From NCBI RefSeq assembly GCF_900101505.1, contig NZ_FMZI01000018.1:1-64000 (forward strand): 64,000 nt of DNA, in the 5' to 3' direction. This document shows positions 42,269-51,414 of this stretch, one piece after another. Positions within the stretch are counted from its first letter, which is position 1. Every line of letters starts with the position of its first letter. The notes beneath the pieces are model-generated. The model was not told the DNA's origin. It worked only from the letters and a program-made list of their open reading frames with translations, and searched no databases. The DNA is from Antarctobacter albus (GTDB lineage: Bacteria; Pseudomonadota; Alphaproteobacteria; Rhodobacterales; Rhodobacteraceae). Made by a program: the position numbers and the translations under genes.

Positions 42269-43581
42269 GCCGGCTCTACGAACCGGCGGCCTACGGGCCT
42301 CAAGGGGCCTGTTACTGGGCCGACACGGTCACGCCCGATGACTGGCCGCGGCTTGACGGCGACCTGACGGTCGATGTGGCCGTGATCGGGGGCGGTTTTG
42401 CAGGTCTGAACGCCGCCCTGCACCTGGCCACGCGCGGCACGTCGCTTGCCGTGCTGGAGGCAGAGCACCCCGGTTGGGGGGCCTCCGGGCGCAACGGCGG
42501 GTTCTGCTGCCTCGGTGGCAGCAAGGCCCCCGCTGCGCTGCTGAACCGGCGGTTCGGGCAAGGCGCGGCGCAGGACTGGGCCGCGACCGAGAAAGCCGCC
42601 GTTTCCCATGTCGAAGCACTGATCGACCGCCACGGCTGGCAGGTCGACCGGCATTCACAGGGCGAAACCCTGCTGGCGCACAAGCCCCGCGCCTACCGCG
42701 CGCTCTGCGCGGAGGCCGAGGAGACCGCCGCCACCTATGGCGTGTCGCCAGAAGTGCATACCACCGACGACCTCGCGGCCCGGGGCCTGGGCGGGCCGTG
42801 GCATGGCGGCATGACCCTGCCCATCGGCTTTGCCCTGAACCCGCGCAAGTATCACGCGGCACTGGCCAGTGAAGCGACGGCAACGGGCGCGCGCCTGTTC
42901 GCCCACAGTCCCGTCACCGGGATGGAGCGCGTCGGCAACCATTGGCGCCTGACGACCAATGGCGGCACCGTCACCACCCAAAACGTGATCCTGGCCACCA
43001 ATGGTTACAGCCACGAGACCCTGCCGCCCTGGCTGCGCGCCCGCACCCTGCCGCTGCAATCCAATGTCATCGTCACCCGCCCCCTGAGTGCGGCGGAACA
43101 GCAGGCGGCGGGCTGGTGGTCGGACCAGATGGCCTATGACACGCGGCTCTTGCTGCACTACTTCCGCAAGATGCCCGACGGTCGGTTCCTGTTCGGGATG
43201 CGCGGCGGTCTGCGCGCCACGCCAGGTGCCGAGGCACGGCTGTCGCGCCGCATACGGGCGGATTTCGCGCGGATCTTCCCGGCCTGGAAGGATGTGGAGA
43301 TCACGCATGAATGGTCCGGCCTCGTCTGCCTGATGCGCAACCTCGTGCCCTTCGTCGGACCGGTGCCGGATCATCCCGGCCTGTTCGCCGCGCTGGGGTT
43401 TCACGGCAACGGGGTCGCGATGGGATCCTATGCCGGGCGACTGGCGGCGGATCAGGTGTTGGGCGACCGCCCCGACGCCCCGAACTGGCTTGCCACGCCG
43501 CCGCCGCGCTTTCCCCTTGGTCGTCGGCGCCGGTTGTTGATGGCGCCGGCCTACCTGATGGCAGAGGCTTTCGACCTGTAG
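42265..43581 (+). CDS. FAD-dependent oxidoreductase, PuuB-like (gamma-glutamylputrescine oxidase type)
   Basis: 438-residue DAO-family flavoprotein: VDVAVIGGGFAGLNAALHLA (FAD motif), the GASGRNGGFCC loop and the C-terminal LGFHGNGVAMGSYAGRLAADQV. Length and motifs match PuuB/OrdL enzymes that oxidise gamma-glutamylputrescine. The GTG start overlaps the permease stop, so it belongs to the transporter operon and is translated with it. A gamma-glutamylputrescine synthetase gene is not in this window, so substrate remains inferred. Confidence 0.85.
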   Translation: MSRLYEPAAYGPQGACYWADTVTPDDWPRLDGDLTVDVAVIGGGFAGLNAALHLATRGTSLAVLEAEHPGWGASGRNGGFCCLGGSKAPAALLNRRFGQGAAQDWAATEKAAVSHVEALIDRHGWQVDRHSQGETLLAHKPRAYRALCAEAEETAATYGVSPEVHTTDDLAARGLGGPWHGGMTLPIGFALNPRKYHAALASEATATGARLFAHSPVTGMERVGNHWRLTTNGGTVTTQNVILATNGYSHETLPPWLRARTLPLQSNVIVTRPLSAAEQQAAGWWSDQMAYDTRLLLHYFRKMPDGRFLFGMRGGLRATPGAEARLSRRIRADFARIFPAWKDVEITHEWSGLVCLMRNLVPFVGPVPDHPGLFAALGFHGNGVAMGSYAGRLAADQVLGDRPDAPNWLATPPPRFPLGRRRRLLMAPAYLMAEAFDL

Positions 43582-43634
43582 CGCCTTGCCGGACCGCGTC
43601 TCCCTTCGGGCCGGGGCTGCGCCCGGACCGCGCC

Positions 43635-44549
43635 TCACCCCTGCGGGGTCATGTTGGGGCGGGCCTTGCCACGCTGGATGCCCAGCTGCCGTTCGCGCCA
43701 GATGATGATCCCGCCCGCCGCGATCACGATGGCCGAGCCGACCAGCACCATCGCCGTGGGCACCTCGTCGAAGAAGACATAGCCAAAGAGGATCGCGAAG
43801 AGGATCGAGGCATAGTCGAAGGGCGCCACCACCGCTGCCCCGGCAAAACGATAGGCCGAGGTGATGAAGATCTGCGCCACACCGCCGATCAGCCCCGCCC
43901 CCACCAGCATCGCCAGCACATGGGCATCCGGCACGACCCAGCCAAAGGGCAGCGTCAGCAGCGAAAACCCCGTCGCCGTCAGTGAGAAATAGAAGACGAT
44001 GGCAGAGGTCTCCTCGACCGCGACCATGCGGCGGATCTGGATCTGCGCCAGCGCCCGCATCACCGCCGAGGCCAGCACCAGCGCCACCCCCAGCATGGCC
44101 GCATCGTCCACGCTGTCCAACGTCAGCCGGGGCCAGAGCACGATGCAGACCCCGACCAGCCCCAGCACGACCGCCGACAGCCTGAACAGGCGCAACCGCT
44201 CGCCCAGCAGCAGAGCGGCCAGCAGCACCGTCAGCATCGGCGCGGCAAAGCCCAGCGCCGTCACCTCGGGCAAGGGCAGCAACCCCAGCGCGGCAAAGCC
44301 GCAGCCCATCGCCGTCACCCCGATCAGCCCGCGCCAGACGTGCAGAACCGGTTTTTTCGCCTTCAGTCCGGTCTTGAGATCGCCGCGCATGGCCAGCCAG
44401 GCCACGATCACCGGCATGGCAAAGAACGAACGGAAAAACACCGCCTCGCCTGTCGGCACATGGGCGGAGCTCGCCTTGATGAGCGAGGCCATGATGGTGA
44501 ACAGGACGACAGAGGTCAGCTTCAGCGCGATGCCACGCAGCGGGGACAT
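43635..44549 (-). CDS. DMT-superfamily (EamA) transporter
   Basis: 304 residues, ten predicted membrane helices in two EamA halves (about 8-135 and 150-285), with glycine- and proline-rich turns at the end of each half (ALGLLPLPEVTALGFAAPMLTVLLAALLLGE and AGAAVVAPFDYASILFAILFGYVFFDE). Likely a metabolite exporter; substrate unknown. Convergent with the polyamine operon. Confidence 0.88.
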   Translation of the reverse strand: MSPLRGIALKLTSVVLFTIMASLIKASSAHVPTGEAVFFRSFFAMPVIVAWLAMRGDLKTGLKAKKPVLHVWRGLIGVTAMGCGFAALGLLPLPEVTALGFAAPMLTVLLAALLLGERLRLFRLSAVVLGLVGVCIVLWPRLTLDSVDDAAMLGVALVLASAVMRALAQIQIRRMVAVEETSAIVFYFSLTATGFSLLTLPFGWVVPDAHVLAMLVGAGLIGGVAQIFITSAYRFAGAAVVAPFDYASILFAILFGYVFFDEVPTAMVLVGSAIVIAAGGIIIWRERQLGIQRGKARPNMTPQG

Positions 44550-44627
44550 GGGGGCTCCTTCGGGGATGGCGCAACACTGGACCTGCGCGCAGCCAAGGTC
44601 AATCGCCCCCTGGAACCCAACGTCAGG

Positions 44628-45008
44628 TCAACCGGTATCGCGGCAATGTTTGCGGAAGGCGCGTTTCAAAAGATCCAGTTCCGCACGCAACAACGAAACT
44701 TCGGCGCGGATGTCTTCTGCTAGCGCCTCACCCGCGACCAGGGTAAAGCTGGCCAGCACGCATTCCTCCCGCGCGTCGCGGATCAGGACGGTGCTGACCC
44801 CGTCGCCCAGGGCCTCGACCGGGACGGGCACCTCGACGACCCAGCGGCCCGGCTCGGCGGTGTCGGTCAGTGTGACGCCGCGGATCGGGCGGTCCTCGAA
44901 GCTGGCCACGATCTCGGGCACCTGTTCGGCGCCCTGCTGCTGCCGCACCAAGAGCCCCTCCCAAAGGCCATCGCGGAACCGGGTCTTGGTCAGTGTGAAC
45001 ACGCTCAT
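44628..45008 (-). CDS. Hypothetical protein
   Basis: 126 residues, no recognised family: a beta-rich first part (GRWVVEVPVPVEALGDGVSTVLIRDAREE) and a C-terminal helix (DIRAEVSLLRAELDLLKRAFRKHCRD) that may form a coiled coil. Good coding character and the right strand next to the following two genes; the start is 19 bases after the stop of the DUF6478-like gene, so they may be an operon. Confidence 0.7.
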   Translation of the reverse strand: MSVFTLTKTRFRDGLWEGLLVRQQQGAEQVPEIVASFEDRPIRGVTLTDTAEPGRWVVEVPVPVEALGDGVSTVLIRDAREECVLASFTLVAGEALAEDIRAEVSLLRAELDLLKRAFRKHCRDTG

Positions 45009-45027
45009 GGCTTGGCCCCTCCGGCAG

Positions 45028-45846
45028 TCACAGCGCCGCCCTGCGACGGCGGCTGAAGGTCAGGTCGTGCAAGGTGACCTGGTTCATCCGTGGACCTTCA
45101 AAGATCAGGTCCAGCCAGATCTTCTCGACCCGTTTCTCGTTCAGGCGTGAATAGGCCAGGTCGAATTCCACCTGCACGGTCTCCGCGTTCAGCGGCAGTT
45201 CGCGGACCACCTGTTCGGTATTCGGCCCGTGCTTGACGTTCAGACGGGCAAAGATCTCCAGCGGGCGTTCCATCTCGACGATGGTTTCGATCCGCACCAG
45301 GTGCTGTTTCGACAAACCCTGCGCCGCCGCCTCTGGCAATTCAACCGCCAGCGACAGATAGGACCCCGAAAAGCCGAAGACATCCAGTTGCAGCCCGTAG
45401 GCCGCTAGATCGGCGGCGCGCCGGTTGCGGACCTGGCGCAGCGTGATCTCGGATCGCGGGCAATCGTGGAACAGCCGCGCCTCTTGTCCCAGCTGGGTCT
45501 TGCTCTGGACCTCGGCGATGCCCTGCACCGGCAGCGGCCCGCTCCATATCTCGGGGCGCCAGGCCCAGTCCGCGTCCCTGGGACGCGGAAAGGACTGGTT
45601 GCCGACCTGCGGCAGCGCAAGCCGGGCATCCGCGACATGCAGGACCTCGTCCAGACGCGACCGCAATCGCCGGGCCAGCGCCCTCTGGCGGCGCAAGTCG
45701 GCCAGGTCCATCCCGGCCGCGGCACGCGCCAGCCGTGTCCAGCGCCGCAGCATGGCGGCATGGCCTGCCCGGCTCAACCAGTCCTGCACTGTCGCCCCCG
45801 TGTTCCCTTGCGCCCCTGACCTGTCACGCCGGGGCGCGATGGTCAC
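45028..45846 (-). CDS. Hypothetical protein, probably DUF6478 family
   Basis: 272 residues. The C-terminus KRVEKIWLDLIFEGPRMNQVTLHDLTFSRRRRA and the block WAWRPEIWSGPLP fit my memory of the Rhodobacteraceae family DUF6478, whose role is unknown. No signal or membrane helix is evident. The exact start is uncertain because the first 20 residues lack family features. Confidence 0.7.
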   Translation of the reverse strand: MTIAPRRDRSGAQGNTGATVQDWLSRAGHAAMLRRWTRLARAAAGMDLADLRRQRALARRLRSRLDEVLHVADARLALPQVGNQSFPRPRDADWAWRPEIWSGPLPVQGIAEVQSKTQLGQEARLFHDCPRSEITLRQVRNRRAADLAAYGLQLDVFGFSGSYLSLAVELPEAAAQGLSKQHLVRIETIVEMERPLEIFARLNVKHGPNTEQVVRELPLNAETVQVEFDLAYSRLNEKRVEKIWLDLIFEGPRMNQVTLHDLTFSRRRRAAL

Positions 45847-45885
45847 GGGGAATGGTTTCCGTATCGGAAACTATTCTGGCAAATC

Positions 45886-46584
45886 CTAACGATTGAATAA
45901 ACGCCCCAGCATGCCGTTTGCCGGTTTCGGCTGCGCGGCACCGGCCTCCTTGGGGCTGAGACGCGAAATATTGTCCCTGACCCGGCCAAGCATGGCCTCG
46001 CCCCGGTCGCCCGCCAGCGCGCTGCCGCGCGGGGCGTAAAGCGCAAGCCCGACCAGGCGCCCGCCCTGCAGGAAGGCCGCCCGCCAATAGCGCGGGTCGC
46101 TGCCCTCGAACATCGTGTCGCCGCCGCTGGAAAGATGCGCCGTGACACGGCCCCGCCGCGTATCGCCATCCAGCAGTTCGGCCCCCGCCGCCTGCGCCAG
46201 CGCCTGCGGCGTGGGCAGGTCCGTGGTATCGCCGCGCGGCCCCACCGTGACGGTGACCAGCACCGGCGCCACCGGACGCCCCGCCTGTCCGCCGCTGAGG
46301 ATATGGCACGAGGCGATGACCGCGAACCCGCGTTCCGGCCCCGCGCGCTTGGACTCCGGGTCGAGGCAATAGCCATCGGGCCCGGCAACCACCACATCGC
46401 CCCCGGCAAGGCTGGCCTTGGCCAGCGGTGCCCGCCGTTGCCCGCCCCCTCCGGCAAAGAAGGCCGCAAGACCCGCGAGCGCCTCGGCGTCGGCGCCATC
46501 TGGGTTCGACCCCGGCAGGGTGTTTAGACAACCGGCCAGGAACAGCGCGCCGGCGGCGCACGTCATGAGGCTGCGCGCCGCCAC
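45886..46584 (-). CDS. Putative lipoprotein
   Basis: 232 residues with a lipoprotein signal: hydrophobic segment then lipobox LAGC, Cys19 being the lipidated residue. The mature part is Ala/Gly-rich with GGDTMFEGSDPRYWRAAFLQGGRLVGLALYAPRGSA. No named family recognised. It begins 4 bases after the ilvD stop on the same strand, so it may be co-transcribed with ilvD, though a functional link is unlikely. Confidence 0.75.
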   Translation of the reverse strand: MAARSLMTCAAGALFLAGCLNTLPGSNPDGADAEALAGLAAFFAGGGGQRRAPLAKASLAGGDVVVAGPDGYCLDPESKRAGPERGFAVIASCHILSGGQAGRPVAPVLVTVTVGPRGDTTDLPTPQALAQAAGAELLDGDTRRGRVTAHLSSGGDTMFEGSDPRYWRAAFLQGGRLVGLALYAPRGSALAGDRGEAMLGRVRDNISRLSPKEAGAAQPKPANGMLGRLFNR

Positions 46585-46588
46585 CGGG

Positions 46589-48322
46589 TCAGAGATCCGC
46601 GTAGACGTGTTTCTCGGCGGCGCCGCCGGGATGGGTCACCGCGCCCTTGTAGGTCTCGCCGACCAGTTGCGCGTATTTCCACAGCGAACCGGAGGCGTAG
46701 ATCGTCTCCCTGGGGCCGGACCAGGCGTCCTTGCGGGCGGCCAGTTCCTCGTCGGTCAGGTCGACGGAGATAGCGCCGTTCACCGCGTCGATGGTGATGA
46801 CGTCACCGTCCTGCACCAGCGCGATCGGTCCGCCATGCGCCGCCTCGGGGCCGACGTGACCGACGCAGAACCCCCGCGTCGCGCCCGAGAACCGGCCATC
46901 GGTGATCAGCGCCACCTTCTTGCCCATGCCCTGACCGGACAGTGCCGCCGTGGTGGCCAGCATCTCGCGCATGCCGGGGCCGCCCGCCGGACCCTCGTTG
47001 CGGATGACGATGACCTCGCCTTCCTTGTAGCCGCGTATCTTGACCGCCTCAAAGGCGTCCTCTTCGCATTCGAACACCCGCGCCGGCCCGGTAAAGACCT
47101 GGTCTTCGGCCGCGATGCCCGCGACCTTCACGATGGCGCCCTGCGGGGCAAGGTTGCCCTTCAGGCCCACGACACCGCCGGTCTGGGTGATCGGCGTCTC
47201 GATGGGATAGATCACCTTGCCGTCGGCCTCGCGCTCGATCAGGTCCAGTTCTTCGCCGATGGCGCGGCCGCTGGCGGTCATGCAGTCCTCGTGGATCAGG
47301 CCCGCCTTGCGCAGCTCCTTCATCACCACCGGGACACCCCCCGCCTCGTACAGGTCCTTGGCGACGTAGTTGCCGCCCGGCTTGAGGTCGACGAAATAGG
47401 GCGTGTCGCGGAAGATCTCGCAGACATCGTCGAGGTAGAATTCCAGCCCCGCCTCATGCGCGATGGCGGGCAGGTGCAGCCCGGCGTTCGTCGATCCGCC
47501 GGTACAGGCGACGACACGCGCCGCGTTCTCCAGCGATTTCCGCGTGACGATGTCGCGCGCGCGGATGTTCTGTTCTAGCAGGTGCATCGCGGCAATGCCC
47601 GACGCGGTGCCATAGGCGTCGCGGCTTTCATACGGCGCCGGCGCGCCCGAGGAATTCATCAGCGCCAGGCCGATCGCCTCGGAGACGCAGGCCATCGTGT
47701 TGGCGGTGAACTGGCCGCCGCAGGCGCCGGCTGAGGGGCAGGCCGCCTTCTCGATGGCGCGCAGCTCCTCGTCGCTGTTGGCACCGGCCTGGTGCTTGCC
47801 CACCGCCTCGAAAACATCCTGGACGGTGATGTCCTTGCCCTTGTACCGGCCCGGCATGATCGAGCCACCGTAGATGAAGACGGAGGGCACGTTCAGGCGC
47901 ACCATCGCCATCATCATCCCCGGCAGCGACTTGTCACAGCCCGCCAGGCCCACGATGGCATCGTAACAATGGCCGCGCATGGTCAGTTCCACCGTGTCGG
48001 CAATGGCCTCGCGCGACGCCAGCGAGGCACGCATGCCCTCGTGGCCCATCGCGATGCCGTCGGTCACGGTGATGGTGGTGAACTCGCGCGGGGTGCCGCT
48101 GGCTTCCTTGACGCCCAGCTTGACCGCCTGCGCCTGCCGGTTCAGCGCGATGTTGCAGGGCGCGGCCTCGTTCCAGCAGGTGGCCACGCCGACCAGCGGC
48201 TGGTGAATCTCTTCCTCGGTCAGCCCCATCGCGTACAGGAACGACCGATGCGGTGCGCGCGCCGGGCCTTCGGTGACATGGCGGCTGGGCAGTTTGGTCT
48301 TGTCGAATGGACGCTTGAGCAT
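46589..48322 (-). CDS. ilvD: Dihydroxy-acid dehydratase
   Basis: Iron-sulfur enzyme of branched-chain amino acid synthesis that dehydrates dihydroxy-isovalerate and dihydroxy-methylvalerate. 577 residues. Cluster cysteines in [29 protein letters not shown] and the earlier [12 protein letters not shown]-terminal [24 protein letters not shown] 48322 has a GGGAGGAG site. Confidence 0.96.
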   Translation of the reverse strand: MLKRPFDKTKLPSRHVTEGPARAPHRSFLYAMGLTEEEIHQPLVGVATCWNEAAPCNIALNRQAQAVKLGVKEASGTPREFTTITVTDGIAMGHEGMRASLASREAIADTVELTMRGHCYDAIVGLAGCDKSLPGMMMAMVRLNVPSVFIYGGSIMPGRYKGKDITVQDVFEAVGKHQAGANSDEELRAIEKAACPSAGACGGQFTANTMACVSEAIGLALMNSSGAPAPYESRDAYGTASGIAAMHLLEQNIRARDIVTRKSLENAARVVACTGGSTNAGLHLPAIAHEAGLEFYLDDVCEIFRDTPYFVDLKPGGNYVAKDLYEAGGVPVVMKELRKAGLIHEDCMTASGRAIGEELDLIEREADGKVIYPIETPITQTGGVVGLKGNLAPQGAIVKVAGIAAEDQVFTGPARVFECEEDAFEAVKIRGYKEGEVIVIRNEGPAGGPGMREMLATTAALSGQGMGKKVALITDGRFSGATRGFCVGHVGPEAAHGGPIALVQDGDVITIDAVNGAISVDLTDEELAARKDAWSGPRETIYASGSLWKYAQLVGETYKGAVTHPGGAAEKHVYADL

Positions 48323-48437
48323 GGGCTTGGCTCCTCCCGTGGAGTGGGTTTTTCTTGGAATAACCAAGCCCCGAAAGCGGCACAAGCGTCAAGCGCCGCT
48401 TGGTATACCAGCGGGGCCTCCGGCGGCAGGCGTCCGG

Positions 48438-48494
48438 TGGGACGGCGGGCGGGGCGAATTTCAGCTGGCTGAAAGAGCGGCGCCCACCGTCCCA
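48438..48494. other. Hairpin region between ilvD and mbfA
   Basis: Outer arms TGGGACGG (48438-48445) and CCGTCCCA (48487-48494), and an inner stem TTTCAG-CTGG-CTGAAA (48459-48474). It lies just downstream of the mbfA stop and may end that transcript. Confidence 0.45.
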
Positions 48495-48503
48495 AACCGG
48501 CTG

Positions 48504-49478
48504 TCACCCCGAGCCGATCAAGGCCCCGGCGGCAAAGACCAGCGCCCCGCCCAGGACAACCTGGAAGGTGGCGCGCAGGAACGGCGTTTCCATGAACTTG
48601 TTCTGGATCCAGGCAATCGCCCAAAGCTCGATGAAAACGACGATCAGGGCGATGGTCGTCGCGGTCCAGAAATGCGGGATCAGGTAGGGCAGCGCATGGC
48701 CCAGCCCGCCCACCGTGGTCATCACGCCAGAGGCGATGCCGCGTTTCGTCGGCGACCCGCGCCCCGACAACTCGCCATCGTCCGAAGCAGCTTCGGTAAA
48801 GCCCATCGAGATCCCCGCGCCAACAGAGGCGGCCAGCCCGACCAGGAAAGTCGTCCAGGGATCGTGGGTGGCAAAGGCGGTGGCAAAGATCGGCGCAAGG
48901 GTCGAGACCGACCCATCCATCAGCCCCGCCAGCCCCGGCTGCACCCAGGTCAGGACGAACTGCCGCTTGGCGCGGTCGTCTTCCTCGTCCCGGGCCTCTC
49001 CGCCCAGGTGCTCGGCTTCCAGTTCGTGCGCCCGGTCCTCGTGTTTCGCCTCCATCGCGGCCAGGTCACCCAGCAGCTTGCGGGTATCCGCGTCCTGCGC
49101 GTTCTGCGCCGCCATGTGATAGAACCGCTCCGCCTGGCGCTCCATGCTGGCGGCCTCGTCGCGGATCCGTTCCAGCGACAGGTTTTCGGTCAGCCAGACG
49201 GGGCGGCGGGCATAGTACCCCGCCACATGTTCGCGGCGGATCAGCGGGATCACCTCTCCGAACCGGGCGCTGTGCAGGTCGATCAGGGCGCGGCGATGGC
49301 CGTCCTCTTCCTGGGCCATACCGTCAAAGACCGCCGCGGTGTCCGGGTAGTCCGCCCGCAGGCGTTCGGCAAAGCTGCGATAGATGCGTGCGTCATCCTC
49401 TTCCGAGGAGATCGCAAGTGCCAGCACTTCCTGTTCCGAGAGGTCACGAAAGCGGCGGCGGTTTCCCATGTAAAGCAT
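48504..49478 (-). CDS. mbfA: MbfA-type membrane ferritin-like iron exporter
   Basis: 324 residues: an N-terminal ferritin-like/rubrerythrin domain (about 1-160) with di-iron residues in SSEEDDARIYRSF, AQEEDGHRRAL, MERQAERFYHM and EAKHEDRAHEL, then a CCC1/VIT1-type membrane domain with several helices. In rhizobia MbfA exports iron and protects against peroxide and iron excess, and is repressed by Irr. Here a perfect Irr box sits just upstream. The start ATG 49478 has a GAGG site; an internal ATG at 49469 is a weaker option. Confidence 0.92.
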   Translation of the reverse strand: MLYMGNRRRFRDLSEQEVLALAISSEEDDARIYRSFAERLRADYPDTAAVFDGMAQEEDGHRRALIDLHSARFGEVIPLIRREHVAGYYARRPVWLTENLSLERIRDEAASMERQAERFYHMAAQNAQDADTRKLLGDLAAMEAKHEDRAHELEAEHLGGEARDEEDDRAKRQFVLTWVQPGLAGLMDGSVSTLAPIFATAFATHDPWTTFLVGLAASVGAGISMGFTEAASDDGELSGRGSPTKRGIASGVMTTVGGLGHALPYLIPHFWTATTIALIVVFIELWAIAWIQNKFMETPFLRATFQVVLGGALVFAAGALIGSG

Positions 49479-49490
49479 GTTGGGCCTCGT

Positions 49491-49507
49491 TTTAGAATTA
49501 TTCTAAA
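49491..49507. promoter_or_regulatory. Irr/ICE box upstream of mbfA
   Basis: TTTAGAATTATTCTAAA, a perfect palindrome (7-bp arms, 3-base centre) identical to the consensus iron-control element bound by Irr in alphaproteobacteria. It begins 13 bases before the mbfA ATG, where it would overlap the promoter and block transcription when iron is low. Confidence 0.82.
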
Positions 49508-49591
49508 CAGTAGTCAGCATTTGCCCAAGCGCAAGCGCCAAGTCCCGCGGTTGGCCAATCTGCCGCATTCGTTGCCTGCCTCTTGCAAATC

Positions 49592-49635
49592 AAACTGAAC
49601 CGTATAGTTTATTCAACTGAACCGTTCGGTTCGAT
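49592..49635. promoter_or_regulatory. Two tandem TetR-type operator repeats
   Basis: Two direct copies of a 22-bp unit sharing AACTGAACCG (49593-49602 and 49615-49624). The second has GAACCG-TT-CGGTTC, an inverted repeat; the first has AAACT and AGTTT as outer arms. The units are exactly 22 bp apart. A third copy lies in the tetR promoter (49839-49860). They precede the small exported protein gene. Confidence 0.6.
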
Positions 49636-49654
49636 TTCCAAGATGGAGCCAGTC

Positions 49655-49819
49655 ATGAAACGCATCCTCCTTGCCCTCGCCGCCGCTGCTGCCCTTGTCA
49701 CCGGTCCCGCACTGGCCGACGTCGGCCCGGTCTTCCTGCCCGACCTCACCTTCCCCGCGCCACAGCCGCATCCCGACATGTCCTCGCAGGGTTGCGCGGG
49801 GCCGCAGGTCTGCAAGTGA
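49655..49819 (+). CDS. Small exported protein
   Basis: 54 residues: a signal peptide MKRILLALAAAAALVTGPALA and a mature tail of about 33 residues with two cysteines (SSQGCAGPQVCK) that could form a disulfide. No family recognised. ATG 49655 is preferred for its signal peptide; GGAG site 8 bases upstream. Flanked by TetR-type operators, so probably part of the TetR regulon. Confidence 0.65.
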   Translation: MKRILLALAAAAALVTGPALADVGPVFLPDLTFPAPQPHPDMSSQGCAGPQVCK

Positions 49820-49832
49820 CGCCGCGCATTCC

Positions 49833-49862
49833 TTGCCCAAACTGAACCGAGCAGTCTATAAT
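49833..49862 (+). promoter_or_regulatory. tetR promoter with overlapping operator
   Basis: TTGCCC (49833-49838), an 18-base spacer and a perfect TATAAT (49857-49862). The third copy of the AACTGAACCG unit (49839-49860) fills the spacer, the classic layout for autorepression. Confidence 0.68.
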
Positions 49863-49887
49863 CAACCCTGCGAAAGAGAGGGGCGCA

Positions 49888-50502
49888 ATGAACACACAAT
49901 CGGCGGTCCGGAAAGGGCGCAAGTTCGACCAGGTGGTCGATGGCGCGCGCGAGATCTTTTTGCGTGACGGCTTCGAAGGCGCCAGCGTCGACGACATCGC
50001 GCGCGAGGCGGGCGTCTCCAAGGCGACGCTCTACAGCTATTTCCCCGACAAGCGCCTGCTCTTCATCGAGGTGGCCAGCGCCCAGTGCCGCAACCAGGCC
50101 GACCAGGCCCTGCTGACGATGGACCTCACCCGCCCCCCGCGTGAGGTCCTCGCCCGCGCCGGGCGCAAGTTCCTTGGCTTTCTCTATTCCGAGATGGGGC
50201 AGCGGATCTTCCGGATCTGCGTCGCCGAATCCGACCGCTTCCCCGAGCTTGGCCGCCAGTTCTACCAGAGCGGGCCGATGATCATGCGCCGCGTGATGAC
50301 CGACTATCTCACCGCCGCCTGCGAACGCGGCGAGTTGCAGATCGACGACATGACGCTGGCCTCGGACCAGTTCGCGGAACTCTGCAAGGCGGACCTCTGG
50401 CCCAAGATCATATTTGGCATTCAGTCCAGTTTCAGCGATGACGACATCGCACGAGTCGTGGATGGTGCCGTCGAAACCTTCATGGCACGCTACGGAACAT
50501 GA
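49888..50502 (+). CDS. TetR/AcrR family regulator
   Basis: 204 residues. N-terminal helix-turn-helix: GAREIFLRDGFEGASVDDIAREAGVSKATLYSYFPDKRLLFIEVA; the C-terminal part is the ligand-binding helical domain (FRICVAESDRFPELGRQFYQSGP). GAAAGAGAGG before the ATG. It likely represses itself and the small exported protein; the three matching operators support that. Ligand unknown. Confidence 0.92.
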   Translation: MNTQSAVRKGRKFDQVVDGAREIFLRDGFEGASVDDIAREAGVSKATLYSYFPDKRLLFIEVASAQCRNQADQALLTMDLTRPPREVLARAGRKFLGFLYSEMGQRIFRICVAESDRFPELGRQFYQSGPMIMRRVMTDYLTAACERGELQIDDMTLASDQFAELCKADLWPKIIFGIQSSFSDDDIARVVDGAVETFMARYGT

Positions 50503-50535
50503 CAAGCGCCCCCGGCGGGCGCGCTGGGAGACACG

Positions 50536-51366
50536 ATGAAGACCGTATCCGAAAACAAATGCTTTGGCGGAACCCAGGGCGTTTACACGCATGCCTCCGA
50601 CGCCTGCAAATGCGACATGACCTTTGGCCTGTTCCTGCCCGAAGAGGCGGCGCATGTGCCGGTGCCCGTGCTCTGGTATCTCTCCGGGCTGACCTGCACG
50701 CATGAAAACGCGATGGTCAAGGCGGGCGCACAGGGCTGGGCCGCCGAACACGGGCTGGCGCTGATCTTTCCCGACACCTCGCCGCGCGGCGACGATGTGG
50801 CCGACGACGAGGCCTACGATCTGGGCAAGGGCGCCGGTTTCTACGTCAACGCGACAGAGGCCCCCTGGGCGCCGCATTTCAACATGTGGGACTACGTGGC
50901 AGAGGAACTGCCTGCGCTGGTGGGCGAAAATTTCGCGCTCGACATGAGCCGGCAGGCGATCACCGGGCACTCGATGGGCGGGCATGGCGCGCTGACCCTG
51001 GCGATGGGCCTGCCGGGCCGTTTCGCCAGCGTCTCGGCTTTTGCGCCGATCACCCACCCCTCCGCCAGCGACTGGGGCCGCAAGCAGCTGGGCGCCTACC
51101 TGGGCGCGAATGAGTCGACCTGGGCGGCCCATGATTCCACCCTGCTGATGCGGGACAAGGGCTTTGACGGGCCGGTGCTGATCGACCAGGGCGGCGATGA
51201 CCAGTTCCTCGATCTGCTCAAACCCGAATGCCTGGCCGAAGCGATGGCCGCCCGCCGCCAGGATGGCGTCTTCCGGATGCAGAAAGGCTATGACCACAGC
51301 TATTTCTTCGTCTCGACCTTCATGGAAGACCACGTTGCCTTCCACTCCGAGGCGCTCCATGCGTGA
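50536..51366 (+). CDS. fghA: S-formylglutathione hydrolase
   Basis: 276-residue esterase that releases formate from S-formylglutathione in glutathione-dependent formaldehyde detoxification. Nucleophile Ser146 in GHSMGGHGAL; Asp in DQGGDDQFLD and His in YDHSYFF complete the triad. N-terminal LWYLSGLTCTHENAM is typical. Good ribosome site GGGAGA. The partner alcohol dehydrogenase gene is not in the window. Confidence 0.95.
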   Translation: MKTVSENKCFGGTQGVYTHASDACKCDMTFGLFLPEEAAHVPVPVLWYLSGLTCTHENAMVKAGAQGWAAEHGLALIFPDTSPRGDDVADDEAYDLGKGAGFYVNATEAPWAPHFNMWDYVAEELPALVGENFALDMSRQAITGHSMGGHGALTLAMGLPGRFASVSAFAPITHPSASDWGRKQLGAYLGANESTWAAHDSTLLMRDKGFDGPVLIDQGGDDQFLDLLKPECLAEAMAARRQDGVFRMQKGYDHSYFFVSTFMEDHVAFHSEALHA

Positions 51367-51394
51367 CCCCGTCCCGGCCCTGCGCCGGGACCTC
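51365..51394. repeat. Dispersed 30-bp palindromic repeat, copy D
   Basis: Begins inside the fghA stop codon. Arms GTCCCGG and CCGGGAC with a CCCTGCG centre, then CTC. Differs from copy B only around the centre. Confidence 0.8.
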
Positions 51395-51414
51395 CTTCCG
51401 GGCGGGGCCGTGCG

